Shown here: positions 34,230 to 42,603 of the stretch, in pieces | Layout of the letters: every line of letters begins with the position of its first letter | Numbering within the stretch: position 1 is the stretch's first letter | NCBI RefSeq assembly: GCF_003597125.1 | Contig: NZ_QYYA01000001.1 | Coordinates: 248,001-312,000, forward strand | Length of the DNA stretch: 64,000 nt | Direction of reading: 5' to 3' | Source: Alcanivorax profundi | GTDB taxonomy: Bacteria > Pseudomonadota > Gammaproteobacteria > Pseudomonadales > Alcanivoracaceae | Made by a program: the position numbers and the translations under genes | Notes under the pieces: generated by a model | What the model saw: the letters and a program-made list of their open reading frames with translations, nothing else | Told to the model about the DNA's origin: nothing | Databases searched by the model: none

Positions 34230-35063
34230 TCAGCTGAAGAGGGAGGTGTACTGCAGGCGTACCAGTAATTGTTTTGCATTTAATGCATCACGAATACGAT
34301 CTGCAGCTCGCTGGGCGTTCGCTTGATCAGTATCAGCCAACAGAACCGCAAAACGATTGTTGCCTAAATGGGCGACACTGTCGTGCTCGCGAAGCAGTGC
34401 CGCCAGTGAATCGGCGATAATCTCGCTGTCAGCCTCTTCCGGCCCGTGCAGGTGGAGGACAGAAGACTCCATACCAAGATCTCTGGCGTTACCGATCTCC
34501 TGTTTAAGGATGTCCTCCCAGCCTTTGGGGCCCGGCAATCCGGTAATGTCGCAGCGATCTGGGTGTTCGATAAAGGTCGTCAGTCGTTGTTGCCTGGCAT
34601 CGCGTACGGCTGTGTTGAGCAAGTGGCTGATCAATGCGGCTTCATGCTCAAGTGCGGGCAATGCATCGAGAAGTGACTCGGGTTGGGCGTGGGGGTCCAG
34701 CGCACACAGGGTGCCGAACAAATTACCCTGGGTATCCCGTAGTGGGAAACCAATATAGGCGCCAATGTCCAGCGTGGCGTTGATTGGAGCCGTGTGATAC
34801 GCCTGATTAATGGCGGTATCGGCAACAATTCTTGCATTTCCCAGTTCTACCATCTGTACACAGTAGCTGGTTTGCCATTCCAGCCTATGTCCCTGGCACA
34901 TCCCATAGGCCTTGTCCTGCACACGCAAGATGAGCAAATCGTCACCCCGAAGGCGGGTGATCATCCACATGGACATGCCGAAGCGTTGCTGGAGTTGCGC
35001 CAAATGGGCGTCCAGCAGCTTCTCAAATGAATTGTAGTGAGGTAAGAGTGTTGAGTCGTTCAC
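34230..35063 (-). CDS. GAF domain protein with a degenerate GGDEF-like domain
   Basis: A 277-residue soluble protein. The N-terminal GAF domain (about 10-160) includes ARIVADTAINQAYHTAPINATLDIGAYIGFPLRDTQGNLFGTLCALDP. The C-terminal part (DITGLPGPKGWEDILKQEI...VAHLGNNRFAVLLADTDQANAQRAADRIRDAL) keeps the shape of a GGDEF domain, but the active loop reads GNNRF, so no cyclase activity is expected. It lies 70 bases downstream of the response regulator gene on the same strand, and its end is nine bases from the end of the kinase gene. Possibly an accessory input to the two-component system. Confidence 0.85.
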   Translation of the reverse strand: MNDSTLLPHYNSFEKLLDAHLAQLQQRFGMSMWMITRLRGDDLLILRVQDKAYGMCQGHRLEWQTSYCVQMVELGNARIVADTAINQAYHTAPINATLDIGAYIGFPLRDTQGNLFGTLCALDPHAQPESLLDALPALEHEAALISHLLNTAVRDARQQRLTTFIEHPDRCDITGLPGPKGWEDILKQEIGNARDLGMESSVLHLHGPEEADSEIIADSLAALLREHDSVAHLGNNRFAVLLADTDQANAQRAADRIRDALNAKQLLVRLQYTSLFS

Positions 35064-35133
35064 AAGATTAAGGCGGAAAGTTTTTCCGCCTATTGTGAGT
35101 GTCCACAGGGCGCTGAATCAAGGGCAAGATCGA

Positions 35134-35832
35134 TCAGTGGTGTTGCTCGGCAGCTCCGTGGATGCTGAAACCCACCCCCGGTAAGGTGTTGAGCAGAGGC
35201 TGGGAGAAAGGTTTGTCCATCGCTTTTCGCAGATTATACAAATGGCTTCTCAGCGCGTCAGAATCCGGAACCAGGTCGCCCCACAGCTCTCGCTCAAGTT
35301 GCTCCCGGCTGACAACCCGTGGGGATTCGCGCATCAGGATGCGCAGTATCCGGAACGCGGTGGGAGATAATTTCAGCAGTTTGCCATCCCGGCGGGCTTC
35401 CTGTCTTGCCGGGTCTAACTGTAGATCTTCCACCTGCAGGGTGTTCGCGGTGACTTCCTTACGCTGGCGGCGGATCTGAGCTGTGACCCTGGCTGCCAAT
35501 TCAGGAAGTGCAAAAGGTTTTACAATGTAGTCGTCGCCGCCTTTGTTGAAACCTTCGAGTTTATCGTCAAGGTGGTCTCTGGCAGTCATAAAAATAACGG
35601 GGAGGTCTTGCGACAGCTCTTTACGAAGAGCCTCGCAAAACTGGAAGCCACTTTCGCCTGGGAGCATGACATCAAGCAACATGAGATCATAATGGTGTTG
35701 CTGTACCAGCTCCCGGGCAAGACGAGTGTCGCCTGCATAGTCGACCGTTGCACCCTGCTGCTCCAGGAACTCAAGTACGGTCTGCGCAAGTTGGCGATGG
35801 TCTTCCACCAGCAAGATAGACAAGTTTTCCAT
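35134..35832 (-). CDS. OmpR/PhoB-type response regulator
   Basis: A 232-residue regulator starting MENLSILLVEDHRQLAQTVLEFLE from the ATG at 35832 (GGAGAG upstream; the ATG at 35850 lacks a site). The phosphoacceptor lies in DLMLLDVMLPGESG, with MTAR and VKPFALPEL downstream. The C-terminal winged helix carries LKLSPTAFRILRILMRESPRVVSREQLERELWG and SHLYNLRKAMDKPF. Most likely partner of the kinase at 32958-34220. Target promoters are not identifiable by eye. Confidence 0.93.
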   Translation of the reverse strand: MENLSILLVEDHRQLAQTVLEFLEQQGATVDYAGDTRLARELVQQHHYDLMLLDVMLPGESGFQFCEALRKELSQDLPVIFMTARDHLDDKLEGFNKGGDDYIVKPFALPELAARVTAQIRRQRKEVTANTLQVEDLQLDPARQEARRDGKLLKLSPTAFRILRILMRESPRVVSREQLERELWGDLVPDSDALRSHLYNLRKAMDKPFSQPLLNTLPGVGFSIHGAAEQHH

Positions 35833-35965
35833 TATGCTCTCCTTTATCACCTTCCAATGGTGCGGCGTCAGACGTCAATGCCACGTCAATGATCCAATAG
35901 GATGAGTGTCCATCTATCTTCCACCAAGCTCAATAACTGACAGACGAATGACTTTCAGAATTTCC

Positions 35966-36958
35966 CTAATCTGTCAGGCTGCCAGTGCGGGCAAAACGTT
36001 GTCGATAGTGGCTGGGTGACAACCCTGTGTGACGTTTGAACAATCTGGAAAAACTGCTGACGTCTTGATAGCCCACCAACTCAGCCAGCTGGGTTAGATT
36101 ATTGGTGCCGCGCTCGAGCATTTTTCTTGCGGCTTCAATGCGTACTCGCTGCAAGTATTGTAATGGGGGCTCCCCCAGGGTGTTGGTGAAGCGGCGCTGC
36201 AATTGTCTGGGGCTCAGGTGCACCTTCTCTGCCAATTCACCGAGTGAGGTGGGATCCCGGAAGTGTTCATGAATCCAGGCCTGCACGGTCTGCACTTGCT
36301 CGTCCTGATGATAGGAATGAGCGGGAAGCCCGGCATACACACTCTGCAGGTCGTTACGCACATCAATCACGAAGGCTCTGGACAGTTCCCTGGCCAGATC
36401 CGGCCCACAATAGCGTTCTACCAGCAGAATGGTCAGATCTCGCCAGGCGGTCCCCCCACCAGCACAGAAAATATTTCCCTCGCGGGTGATCAGTTCGCGC
36501 TCATTGAGTTTGACTTGCGGATAGCGTTGCCGGAATTGCTGACTGAACCCCCAATGGGTGGTGGCTGTGCAGTTATCCAGCAGGCCCGCTTCGGCCAGAA
36601 GAAAAGCACCTGTGCAATTGCTGGCCAGGTCTGCCCCCGCTGAATGAATACGCCTGAGCCATGGCAGAACGTCCCGCTGTTGCTCCAGCACCTGTTCAAT
36701 TGGGGCACCAATGGTCGGAATTACCACCAGATCCACTTTGTCGATTTGATCAATAGAGGCGTCAACGGCCATGCGGATGGAGGGCGTACAGCGCACGGGA
36801 TTACCATCCTTGGAGACGATTCGCACCTGGAATTGCTGGTCCAGAGGCTGTCCATGGATACGGTTCCAGGTCACCCCGGTAAGGGTAAAGAGATCCACCA
36901 CTCCGGTGAGTGCAGAGGCAAAAACGCCATCGAAGGCCAAAACGGCGACTTGATACAT
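35966..36958 (-). CDS. GlxA-family transcriptional regulator (DJ-1/PfpI domain + AraC helix-turn-helix)
   Basis: About 330 residues from the ATG at 36958, preceded by GGTGGAA; the ATG at 36976 is possible. The N-terminal amidotransferase-like domain has YQVAVLAFDGVFASALTGVVDLF and SAGADLASNCTGAFLLAEAGLLD, with a cysteine (SNCTG) at the nucleophile position, unlike the GlxA-type protein at 13257. The AraC region is TSLGELAEKVHLSPRQLQRRFTNTLGEPPLQYLQRVRIEAARKML and NLTQLAELVGYQDVSSFSRLFKRHTG. Divergent from the acyl-CoA dehydrogenase gene, a probable target. Confidence 0.9.
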   Translation of the reverse strand: MYQVAVLAFDGVFASALTGVVDLFTLTGVTWNRIHGQPLDQQFQVRIVSKDGNPVRCTPSIRMAVDASIDQIDKVDLVVIPTIGAPIEQVLEQQRDVLPWLRRIHSAGADLASNCTGAFLLAEAGLLDNCTATTHWGFSQQFRQRYPQVKLNERELITREGNIFCAGGGTAWRDLTILLVERYCGPDLARELSRAFVIDVRNDLQSVYAGLPAHSYHQDEQVQTVQAWIHEHFRDPTSLGELAEKVHLSPRQLQRRFTNTLGEPPLQYLQRVRIEAARKMLERGTNNLTQLAELVGYQDVSSFSRLFKRHTGLSPSHYRQRFARTGSLTD

Positions 36959-37050
36959 TCTGTCGTGTTCCACCATGAATTAGTCATAGGCGACAATGCC
37001 AGAGAGCAGGGCAGGATGGCAAGCTGTGTCGAAAAAACGGGAGAGATGTT

Positions 37051-38838
37051 GTGAGTGATGTGATTCTGGACCGTCGCGATCTGCGCTTCCAGTTGTTCGA
37101 GGTGCTGGATACCGACACCCTTTTCGAACGGGAGCGTTTTGCCGAACATAGCCGTGACACTATCGAGGCGGCACTGGATACGGCAGAAAAACTCGCGCGG
37201 GAAAAGTTTGCCGATCACAACAGCCTTGCCGACAAGGAAGAGCCGCAGTTTGTGGATGGCAAGGTGGTCATGCGCCCGGAAGTGAAAGCGGCGTTTGATG
37301 CCTACATCGATGCGGGCTTTCTCTCTTCCCGTGCCAGCTTTGAAGAAGGCGGCATGCAATTGCCTGATATTGCGGCTGCGGCCTGCAAGGGCATGTTTAC
37401 CTGCGTTAACCCCAGCTCGACGGCCTATGCGTTTCTGACCGCGGCGGCGGCCAATGTGATTCGTAACTTTGCCAGTGATGAGCTCAAGGCGCGCTACCTC
37501 GAACCCATGATGCAGGGCCGTTTCACCGGCACCATGGCGCTGACAGAACCGCACGCCGGTTCGTCGCTGGCCGATATTCGTACCCGCGCGGTACCGCAGG
37601 ACGACGGCAGCTATCGTTTGAAGGGCAACAAGATTTTTATCTCCGGCGGTGAAAACGAGCTGGCAGACAATATCGTGCACCTGGTGCTGGCCAAAATTCC
37701 CGGTGGCCCGGAAGGGGTCAAGGGTATTTCTCTGTTCGTGGTGCCGAAGTATCGGCTGGATGAGCAGGGCAACCCGGGGCCGCGCAATGATGTCATTCTT
37801 GCCGGACTGATCCACAAACTGGGTTACCGTGGCACCACCAGCACCGCACTGACCTTTGGTGATAACGACGACTGTCATGGCTATCTGGTAGGCGAGGCCC
37901 ATCAAGGCCTGCGTTACATGTTCCAGATGATGAATGAAGCGCGGGTTGGGGTCGGTTTTGGTGCCGCATTGCTGGGCTACCGGGGTTACCGCTATGCCCT
38001 GGATTATGCGCGTGACCGCTTACAAGGCCGGCACCCGGATGCAGCCGATTTCAGCAAGCCCATGGTGCCGATCATTGAACACGCGGATGTGCGCCGGTTG
38101 CTGTTGACGCAGAAGGCTTATGCCGAGGCGGCGCTGGCCATGAGCTTCTACGGTTATCGGCTGGTGGATGAAATTGAAAGCGGCGAAGCGCAGAGCTCCC
38201 GCGATGCGGAATTGCTGCTGGATTTGCTGACGCCCGTGCTGAAAACCTGGCCGTCTGAATATGGACTGAAAGCCAACGATATGGCGATTCAGGTGTTTGG
38301 TGGTGCCGGTTATACCCGTGAATATCCGGTCGAACAGGTATGGCGAGATAACCGTCTCAACCCTATTCATGAGGGGACCACCGGCGTTCATGGCCTCGAT
38401 TTGCTTGGTCGCAAGGTATGGCAGGCCAATGGCAAAGGCATGCAGCTGCTCGCAGGTAAAATCATGGCCGATGTCGAGGCCACTTCAGATGTTCGCTGCA
38501 AGCCATTTGCGACAGCCTTGCAAGCGATGTTGCCGAAGATTCAGGCGGCGACGGAAGCCAGCGGCAAACTGATGGCCGACAAAGGGCCGCGGGTCGCCCT
38601 GTCGAACGGTAACGCCTATCTACAGCTGGTGGGACACACCGTCGCGGCCTGGATGTGGCTACGTCAGGCCAACGCTGCGGTGAAACTGGATCGCCCGGAA
38701 GATGAAGACTTTGCCAACGGAAAGCTGATGGCAGCCACTTATTTCTTCCGGTGGGAGTTACCCCGTGTGGAGTTGGACGCTCAACGACTGGTTGATGCCG
38801 ATAGCACCTTCATGGACATGGACAGCCGCTGGTTCTGA
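37051..38838 (+). CDS. Acyl-CoA dehydrogenase
   Basis: A 595-residue FAD enzyme for the first step of beta-oxidation. It has the N-terminal extension typical of 590-600 residue family members, TGTMALTEPHAGSSLADIRTRA (substrate/FAD site), NKIFISGGENELADNIVHLVLAK, and KANDMAIQVFGGAGYTREYPVEQVWRDNRLNPIHEGTTGVHGLDLLGRK with the conserved Glu of HEGTTG as likely catalytic base. The C-terminal acetyl-CoA-dehydrogenase-like domain follows. Start is GTG behind GGAGAG. Long-chain acyl-CoA substrates are likely, given the related fadE group. Confidence 0.94.
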   Translation: MSDVILDRRDLRFQLFEVLDTDTLFERERFAEHSRDTIEAALDTAEKLAREKFADHNSLADKEEPQFVDGKVVMRPEVKAAFDAYIDAGFLSSRASFEEGGMQLPDIAAAACKGMFTCVNPSSTAYAFLTAAAANVIRNFASDELKARYLEPMMQGRFTGTMALTEPHAGSSLADIRTRAVPQDDGSYRLKGNKIFISGGENELADNIVHLVLAKIPGGPEGVKGISLFVVPKYRLDEQGNPGPRNDVILAGLIHKLGYRGTTSTALTFGDNDDCHGYLVGEAHQGLRYMFQMMNEARVGVGFGAALLGYRGYRYALDYARDRLQGRHPDAADFSKPMVPIIEHADVRRLLLTQKAYAEAALAMSFYGYRLVDEIESGEAQSSRDAELLLDLLTPVLKTWPSEYGLKANDMAIQVFGGAGYTREYPVEQVWRDNRLNPIHEGTTGVHGLDLLGRKVWQANGKGMQLLAGKIMADVEATSDVRCKPFATALQAMLPKIQAATEASGKLMADKGPRVALSNGNAYLQLVGHTVAAWMWLRQANAAVKLDRPEDEDFANGKLMAATYFFRWELPRVELDAQRLVDADSTFMDMDSRWF

Positions 38839-38929
38839 TTGTGATAGCAATCGACCTTGTGTGCCTATCGTCATCAGGCTCGGGAGAGCTCATCACGCGG
38901 TGAGCAAAACAGCTATGACGGTATTTTCC

Positions 38930-38956
38930 GCCCCCGGCCTCCGGGGGCTTTTTTTT
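38930..38956 (+). terminator. Intrinsic terminator behind the acyl-CoA dehydrogenase gene
   Basis: GCCCCCGG (38930-38937), loop CCT, CCGGGGGC (38941-38948), then eight Ts. Confidence 0.92.
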
Positions 38957-39002
38957 GGTTCTTCGCGGATTTGAGGGAAAAGCCCGACTGACACCTCCCG
39001 GT

Positions 39003-39172
39003 TTGCCGTAGGAGCGTCGCTCGCGGCGCGATAGCCCACGTCGTTAAAGACTGATTTAACACAGGGTCCACAGAGAAAAACCGTCTTTCCTGAGTGCCTC
39101 CTGTGCCCTCTGTGGTGAAAAGGCTTTTGATCCTGGTCTGGAATCGCGCCGCGAGCGACGCTCCTACGGCAA
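39003..39172. repeat. Dispersed REP-like inverted-repeat element, copy B
   Basis: A 170-base element bounded by a perfect 30-base inverted repeat: it begins TTGCCGTAGGAGCGTCGCTC and ends with the exact complement (39143-39172). The interior carries GTTAAAG, CACAGGGTCCACAGAG, GTCTTTCC, CCTCTGTGGTGAAAA and TTTTGATCC blocks in the same order as copy A (4201-4356). The structure resembles paired REP sequences (REPIN). No coding capacity. Confidence 0.85.
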
Positions 39173-39356
39173 GTTGGGAGTCAATCTTTCCTCACATCCG
39201 AGATGGCGATTTTTGTTGGTGGCGTCGTCAGTTGGAAGTAAAACGGATAACGTCCGCGCTCTGGCCAGAATCCTCCCTTTTTCCCGTTGTTGGTTGTCAC
39301 TAAAGCGTCATATATTGAGGCGCGTGTTGCACAATTTCCAAACAGGGAGAAGGGAA

Positions 39357-40406
39357 ATGAAAAAAACATTGATGGCCGCAGCCATTGCAGCAGCCTTGCC
39401 GGTGTCGGCCCTTGCGGCCCCTGCCTTTTACGGCAAATTGAACCTGAGCCTGGACAAAACCCGTGATTACCCACAGGGGTTGGTGTTTTCAGAAGAGGAT
39501 CTGTCTGACGCCTGGTTTGTCTCCAGCAACAATTCCCGCCTGGGCATCAAGGGAGAAGAGCCGCTGATTAATGATCGCCTGAGCGTGATCTATCAAATGG
39601 AAGTCAGCTATGACGCCGACGGTGACAGCAGCGATACCTTTGGCACCCGTAACAGCTTTCTTGGCCTGAACAGCGCAGCCGGTAAGGTCTTCGCCGGCCG
39701 TTACGACAGCGTCGTTAAACTGGCCGAAGGCAGCATTGACCAATTCAACGACACCGTCGCGGATATGGATGTGGTGTTCCTCGGCCAGCGCCGCAACAGC
39801 AACACGGTAAACTGGCAAAGCCCGGATTTCGGCGGTGTCACCGTCCGCGCGCAGGTCGCCCCCGGTGAAGAGGAGGTGGTGGGTACCGGTGCCAATGCAC
39901 GAACCCAGGATGGCCTGACGGATACCTGGGGGCTTTCCGCAACGCTTGAAGCGGAGGCGATCTATGCTGCACTGGCCTATGAGAGCAGTTATACCAGTAT
40001 TGATTTTGCTCCGTTTGGCCCGCTCATCGGTGGGGATCTTGATACCCTGCGCGGCTCGTTCGGGCTCAGTCTGGGTGACAGCGCGCAGTTCGGTGCGATT
40101 GTTGAGCGCAGTGAATTTGACCCCTACGGTGGCGATGAAGGGGATCTGATGTCCTATCTGCTCAGCGGCCGTTTTGGGCTCAGCGAGCGTATTGTCCTGA
40201 AGGGGCAAATTGGCATGCTGGACAGCAGTGATCTGGATCTGGATATCAAGATGCTGACGGTGGGCGCGGACTACACGCTCGGCGATCAGACCACCACCTA
40301 TGCGCTGGTTTCCGCCTCGGATACCGACTTCGACCCGGTGGGCTCCACCACTGATGTGGACGAATCCGGCATGGCCTTTTCTGTCGGGCTGATTCACAAG
40401 TTCTAG
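39357..40406 (+). CDS. Gram-negative porin (outer membrane)
   Basis: A 349-residue general-porin-type protein from the ATG at 39357 (GGGAGAAGGGAA upstream). Signal peptide MKKTLMAAAIAAALPVSALA, then beta-strand pattern with FYGKLNLSLDK, NSRLGIKGEEPL, RNSFLGLNSAAGKVFAGRYDS (porin loop-3-like region) and a terminal aromatic strand ending GLIHKF, with Phe last as required for BAM recognition. Probably a sixteen-strand trimeric porin for small hydrophilic solutes. The longer upstream frame is not used. Confidence 0.92.
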   Translation: MKKTLMAAAIAAALPVSALAAPAFYGKLNLSLDKTRDYPQGLVFSEEDLSDAWFVSSNNSRLGIKGEEPLINDRLSVIYQMEVSYDADGDSSDTFGTRNSFLGLNSAAGKVFAGRYDSVVKLAEGSIDQFNDTVADMDVVFLGQRRNSNTVNWQSPDFGGVTVRAQVAPGEEEVVGTGANARTQDGLTDTWGLSATLEAEAIYAALAYESSYTSIDFAPFGPLIGGDLDTLRGSFGLSLGDSAQFGAIVERSEFDPYGGDEGDLMSYLLSGRFGLSERIVLKGQIGMLDSSDLDLDIKMLTVGADYTLGDQTTTYALVSASDTDFDPVGSTTDVDESGMAFSVGLIHKF

Positions 40407-40430
40407 CAACACGCACTACGTTCAAAACAG

Positions 40431-40455
40431 AAAAACCGGCTTTCGCCGGTTTTTC
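40431..40455. terminator. Bidirectional intrinsic terminator between porin and fabB
   Basis: AACCGGC / GCCGGTT stem with TTTC loop, A-rich before and T5 after; it can serve the porin gene and the convergent fabB. Confidence 0.88.
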
Positions 40456-40497
40456 TGTTTCGCGGTTAACTGTTCACTATTAGCTGTTAACTGCTCT

Positions 40498-41709
40498 TCA
40501 GTCCCACTTCTTCATCAGCAGGCTGGCATTGGTGCCACCGAAGCCGAAGCTGTTGCTCATCACAACACTGGGGCCGGTGTCCTTGCCGGTGGTCAGAATT
40601 GGCAAGCCTTCTGCCTTTTCGTCCAGGGTTTCAATGTTGGCGCTCAGGGCGGTGAAGTTGTTCTGCATCATCAGCAGGCAGTAAATAGCTTCGTGGACGC
40701 CGGCTGCCCCAAGGCTGTGGCCAGACAGGCTCTTGGTGGAGCCGATGGCCGGTGCATTGTCACCAAACACTTCGCGGATGGCTTTCAGCTCCGCCACGTC
40801 ACCCACCGGGGTGCTGGTACCGTGGGCGTTGATGTAGTCCACCTGACCCTCAAACTGGGCCATGGCCTGGCGCATGCAGCGCGCGGCCCCTTCGCCATTG
40901 GGGGCAACCATGTCATGGCCATCACTGGTGGCACCGTAGCCCACCACTTCTGCGTAGATTTTGGCGCCGCGGGCCTGGGCGACCTCCAGGGCTTCCAGCA
41001 CCAGCATCCCGCCGCCACCGGCGATGACGAAGCCGTCACGGGTCGCGTCGTAGGCACGGGAGGCTGTTTCCGGCGTGTCGTTGTACTTGCTGGACAGGGC
41101 GCCCATGGCATCGAACAGACAGCTCAGTGCCCAGTGCTCTTCTTCACCCCCACCGGCAAACACGCGATCCTGTTTGCCCAGCTGGATTTGCTCTACCGCG
41201 TTACCAATACAGTGGGCGCTGGTGGCGCAAGCAGAGGTGATGGAGTAATTGACGCCCTGAATCTTGAACGGTGTGGCCAGACAGGCGGACACGGTGGAGG
41301 CCATGACGCGCGGCACCATATAAGGGCCCACTCGTTTGACGCCACGGGAGCGAGCGATATCGGCGGCTTCCACCTGGTTCAGGGAAGAGTGGCCGCCAGA
41401 GCCGGCGATCAGGCCGGTGCGCTCGTTGCTGACTTCAGCCTCGGACAGCCCGGCATCGGCAATGGCTTGTTGCATGGCAACATAGGCGTAGCCCGCAGAA
41501 TCCCCCATGAAGCGACGCGGTTTGCGGTCGATGAAATCATCCAGATTGATGTCCGGCACGCCAGCAATCTGGCTGCGCATACCCATTTCCTTATAGGTAT
41601 CGTTGAAGCGAATGCCGGAACGGCCTTCCTTCAGGGATTGGGTAACGGTGTCGGCATCATTGCCCAGACAGGACACGATGCCCATGCCAGTAATTACGAC
41701 GCGGCGCAT
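40498..41709 (-). CDS. fabB: 3-oxoacyl-ACP synthase I (FabB)
   Basis: FabB elongates unsaturated fatty acids made through FabA. The 403-residue thiolase-fold enzyme shows [21 protein letters not shown], the catalytic Cys in [16 protein letters not shown], the histidines in [11 protein letters not shown] and [15 protein letters not shown], and the terminal [14 protein letters not shown]. It begins nine bases after fabA on the same strand. The 522-residue frame opposite fabAB is a shadow. Confidence 0.97.
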   Translation of the reverse strand: MRRVVITGMGIVSCLGNDADTVTQSLKEGRSGIRFNDTYKEMGMRSQIAGVPDINLDDFIDRKPRRFMGDSAGYAYVAMQQAIADAGLSEAEVSNERTGLIAGSGGHSSLNQVEAADIARSRGVKRVGPYMVPRVMASTVSACLATPFKIQGVNYSITSACATSAHCIGNAVEQIQLGKQDRVFAGGGEEEHWALSCLFDAMGALSSKYNDTPETASRAYDATRDGFVIAGGGGMLVLEALEVAQARGAKIYAEVVGYGATSDGHDMVAPNGEGAARCMRQAMAQFEGQVDYINAHGTSTPVGDVAELKAIREVFGDNAPAIGSTKSLSGHSLGAAGVHEAIYCLLMMQNNFTALSANIETLDEKAEGLPILTTGKDTGPSVVMSNSFGFGGTNASLLMKKWD

Positions 41710-41718
41710 GGGGAACTC

Positions 41719-42246
41719 CTAGAATCCGTCGGTGGAAGTGAACAGGCCGACCCGCAGGTCTTCGGCGCTGTAGATGTCGCGGCCATCCACCGACACCGTG
41801 GCGTCAGCGATGCCGAGAATCAGTTTGCGGGTGATCACCCGCTTCACATCCAGTCGATAGGTGACTTTCTTGGCGGTGGGCAGGATCTGCCCGGAAAATT
41901 TCACGTTGCCAACACCGAGTGCCCGGCCGCGGCCAGGGTTGCCTTTCCAGCCGAGGAAAAAGCCCAGCAGTTGCCAGGTAGCATCCAGACCCAAACAGCC
42001 CGGCATGACCGGGTCGCTCTCGAAGTGGCAGTCGAAAAACCAGAGATCAGGGGTGATATCCAGTTCGGCAATGATTTGGCCTTTGCCATAGCTGCCGCCT
42101 TCGTCGCTGATGTGAGCAATGCGATCGATCATCAGCATGTTCGGCAAGGGCAGCCGTGCGTTGCCGGGGCCAAACAGCTCCCCGTGGGCGCAGGCGAGCA
42201 GTTCCTCGCGAGCGTAAGAAGACTTCTGTTCTGGTGTTGTGCTCAA
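41719..42246 (-). CDS. fabA: 3-hydroxydecanoyl-ACP dehydratase/isomerase (FabA)
   Basis: FabA dehydrates 3-hydroxydecanoyl-ACP and isomerises the trans-2 to the cis-3 product, starting anaerobic-type unsaturated fatty acid synthesis. The 175-residue hot-dog protein has [11 protein letters not shown], the catalytic histidine in [26 protein letters not shown] with the partner Asp in GLDA, and [15 protein letters not shown]. First gene of fabAB. No FabR or DesT site could be recognised by eye upstream. Confidence 0.97.
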   Translation of the reverse strand: MSTTPEQKSSYAREELLACAHGELFGPGNARLPLPNMLMIDRIAHISDEGGSYGKGQIIAELDITPDLWFFDCHFESDPVMPGCLGLDATWQLLGFFLGWKGNPGRGRALGVGNVKFSGQILPTAKKVTYRLDVKRVITRKLILGIADATVSVDGRDIYSAEDLRVGLFTSTDGF

Positions 42247-42603
42247 AATCTTACTCCATGAAGGCCAAGGCGGCGCATTCCGAGTATATGGATGATTTAT
42301 GTCGTTTTTTCGTCAGCCGGGTGACACGCAGTCAGGGCGAGACTGATACTAGCAAAGCATGGTGAAAGCATACGAATAGCAAGCGTCTCAAAATATGTCG
42401 GAGTGATGTTGTTACCGAAAATGACCGATGAACGGACAAAAAAGACGGTTGTCGGACCTTCGAGGGATAATAAAAGAGGGTATCAAGCTCTCCGCGACGG
42501 ACTTGCAATTGCCTTACCATGCACAGATGCTATGCGCGCGCAGCACGGCAGGGACAGGTATTCGCTGGGCGATTAACCCCTTTTTGCAGATTCAGGAGCT
42601 TTC
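42247..42603. other. Divergent intergenic region fabA / ccmF
   Basis: These 357 bases separate fabA (minus) from ccmF (plus). A TATACT box lies upstream of fabA on the minus strand without a well-spaced -35. Small frames are not supported. Nothing else recognised. Confidence 0.5.

Larger units (their letters stand above)
38839..39356. other. Intergenic region with a dispersed repeat
   Basis: The 518 bases between acyl-CoA dehydrogenase and porin genes hold the terminator and repeat copy B (39003-39172). About 180 bases of porin leader follow, in which no clear promoter could be fixed by eye. Small frames here are not supported. Confidence 0.65.

Noticed and set aside
40693-42261. 522-codon plus-strand frame opposite fabB and fabA
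   Set aside because: It spans two well-supported genes on the other strand and has no recognisable domain.
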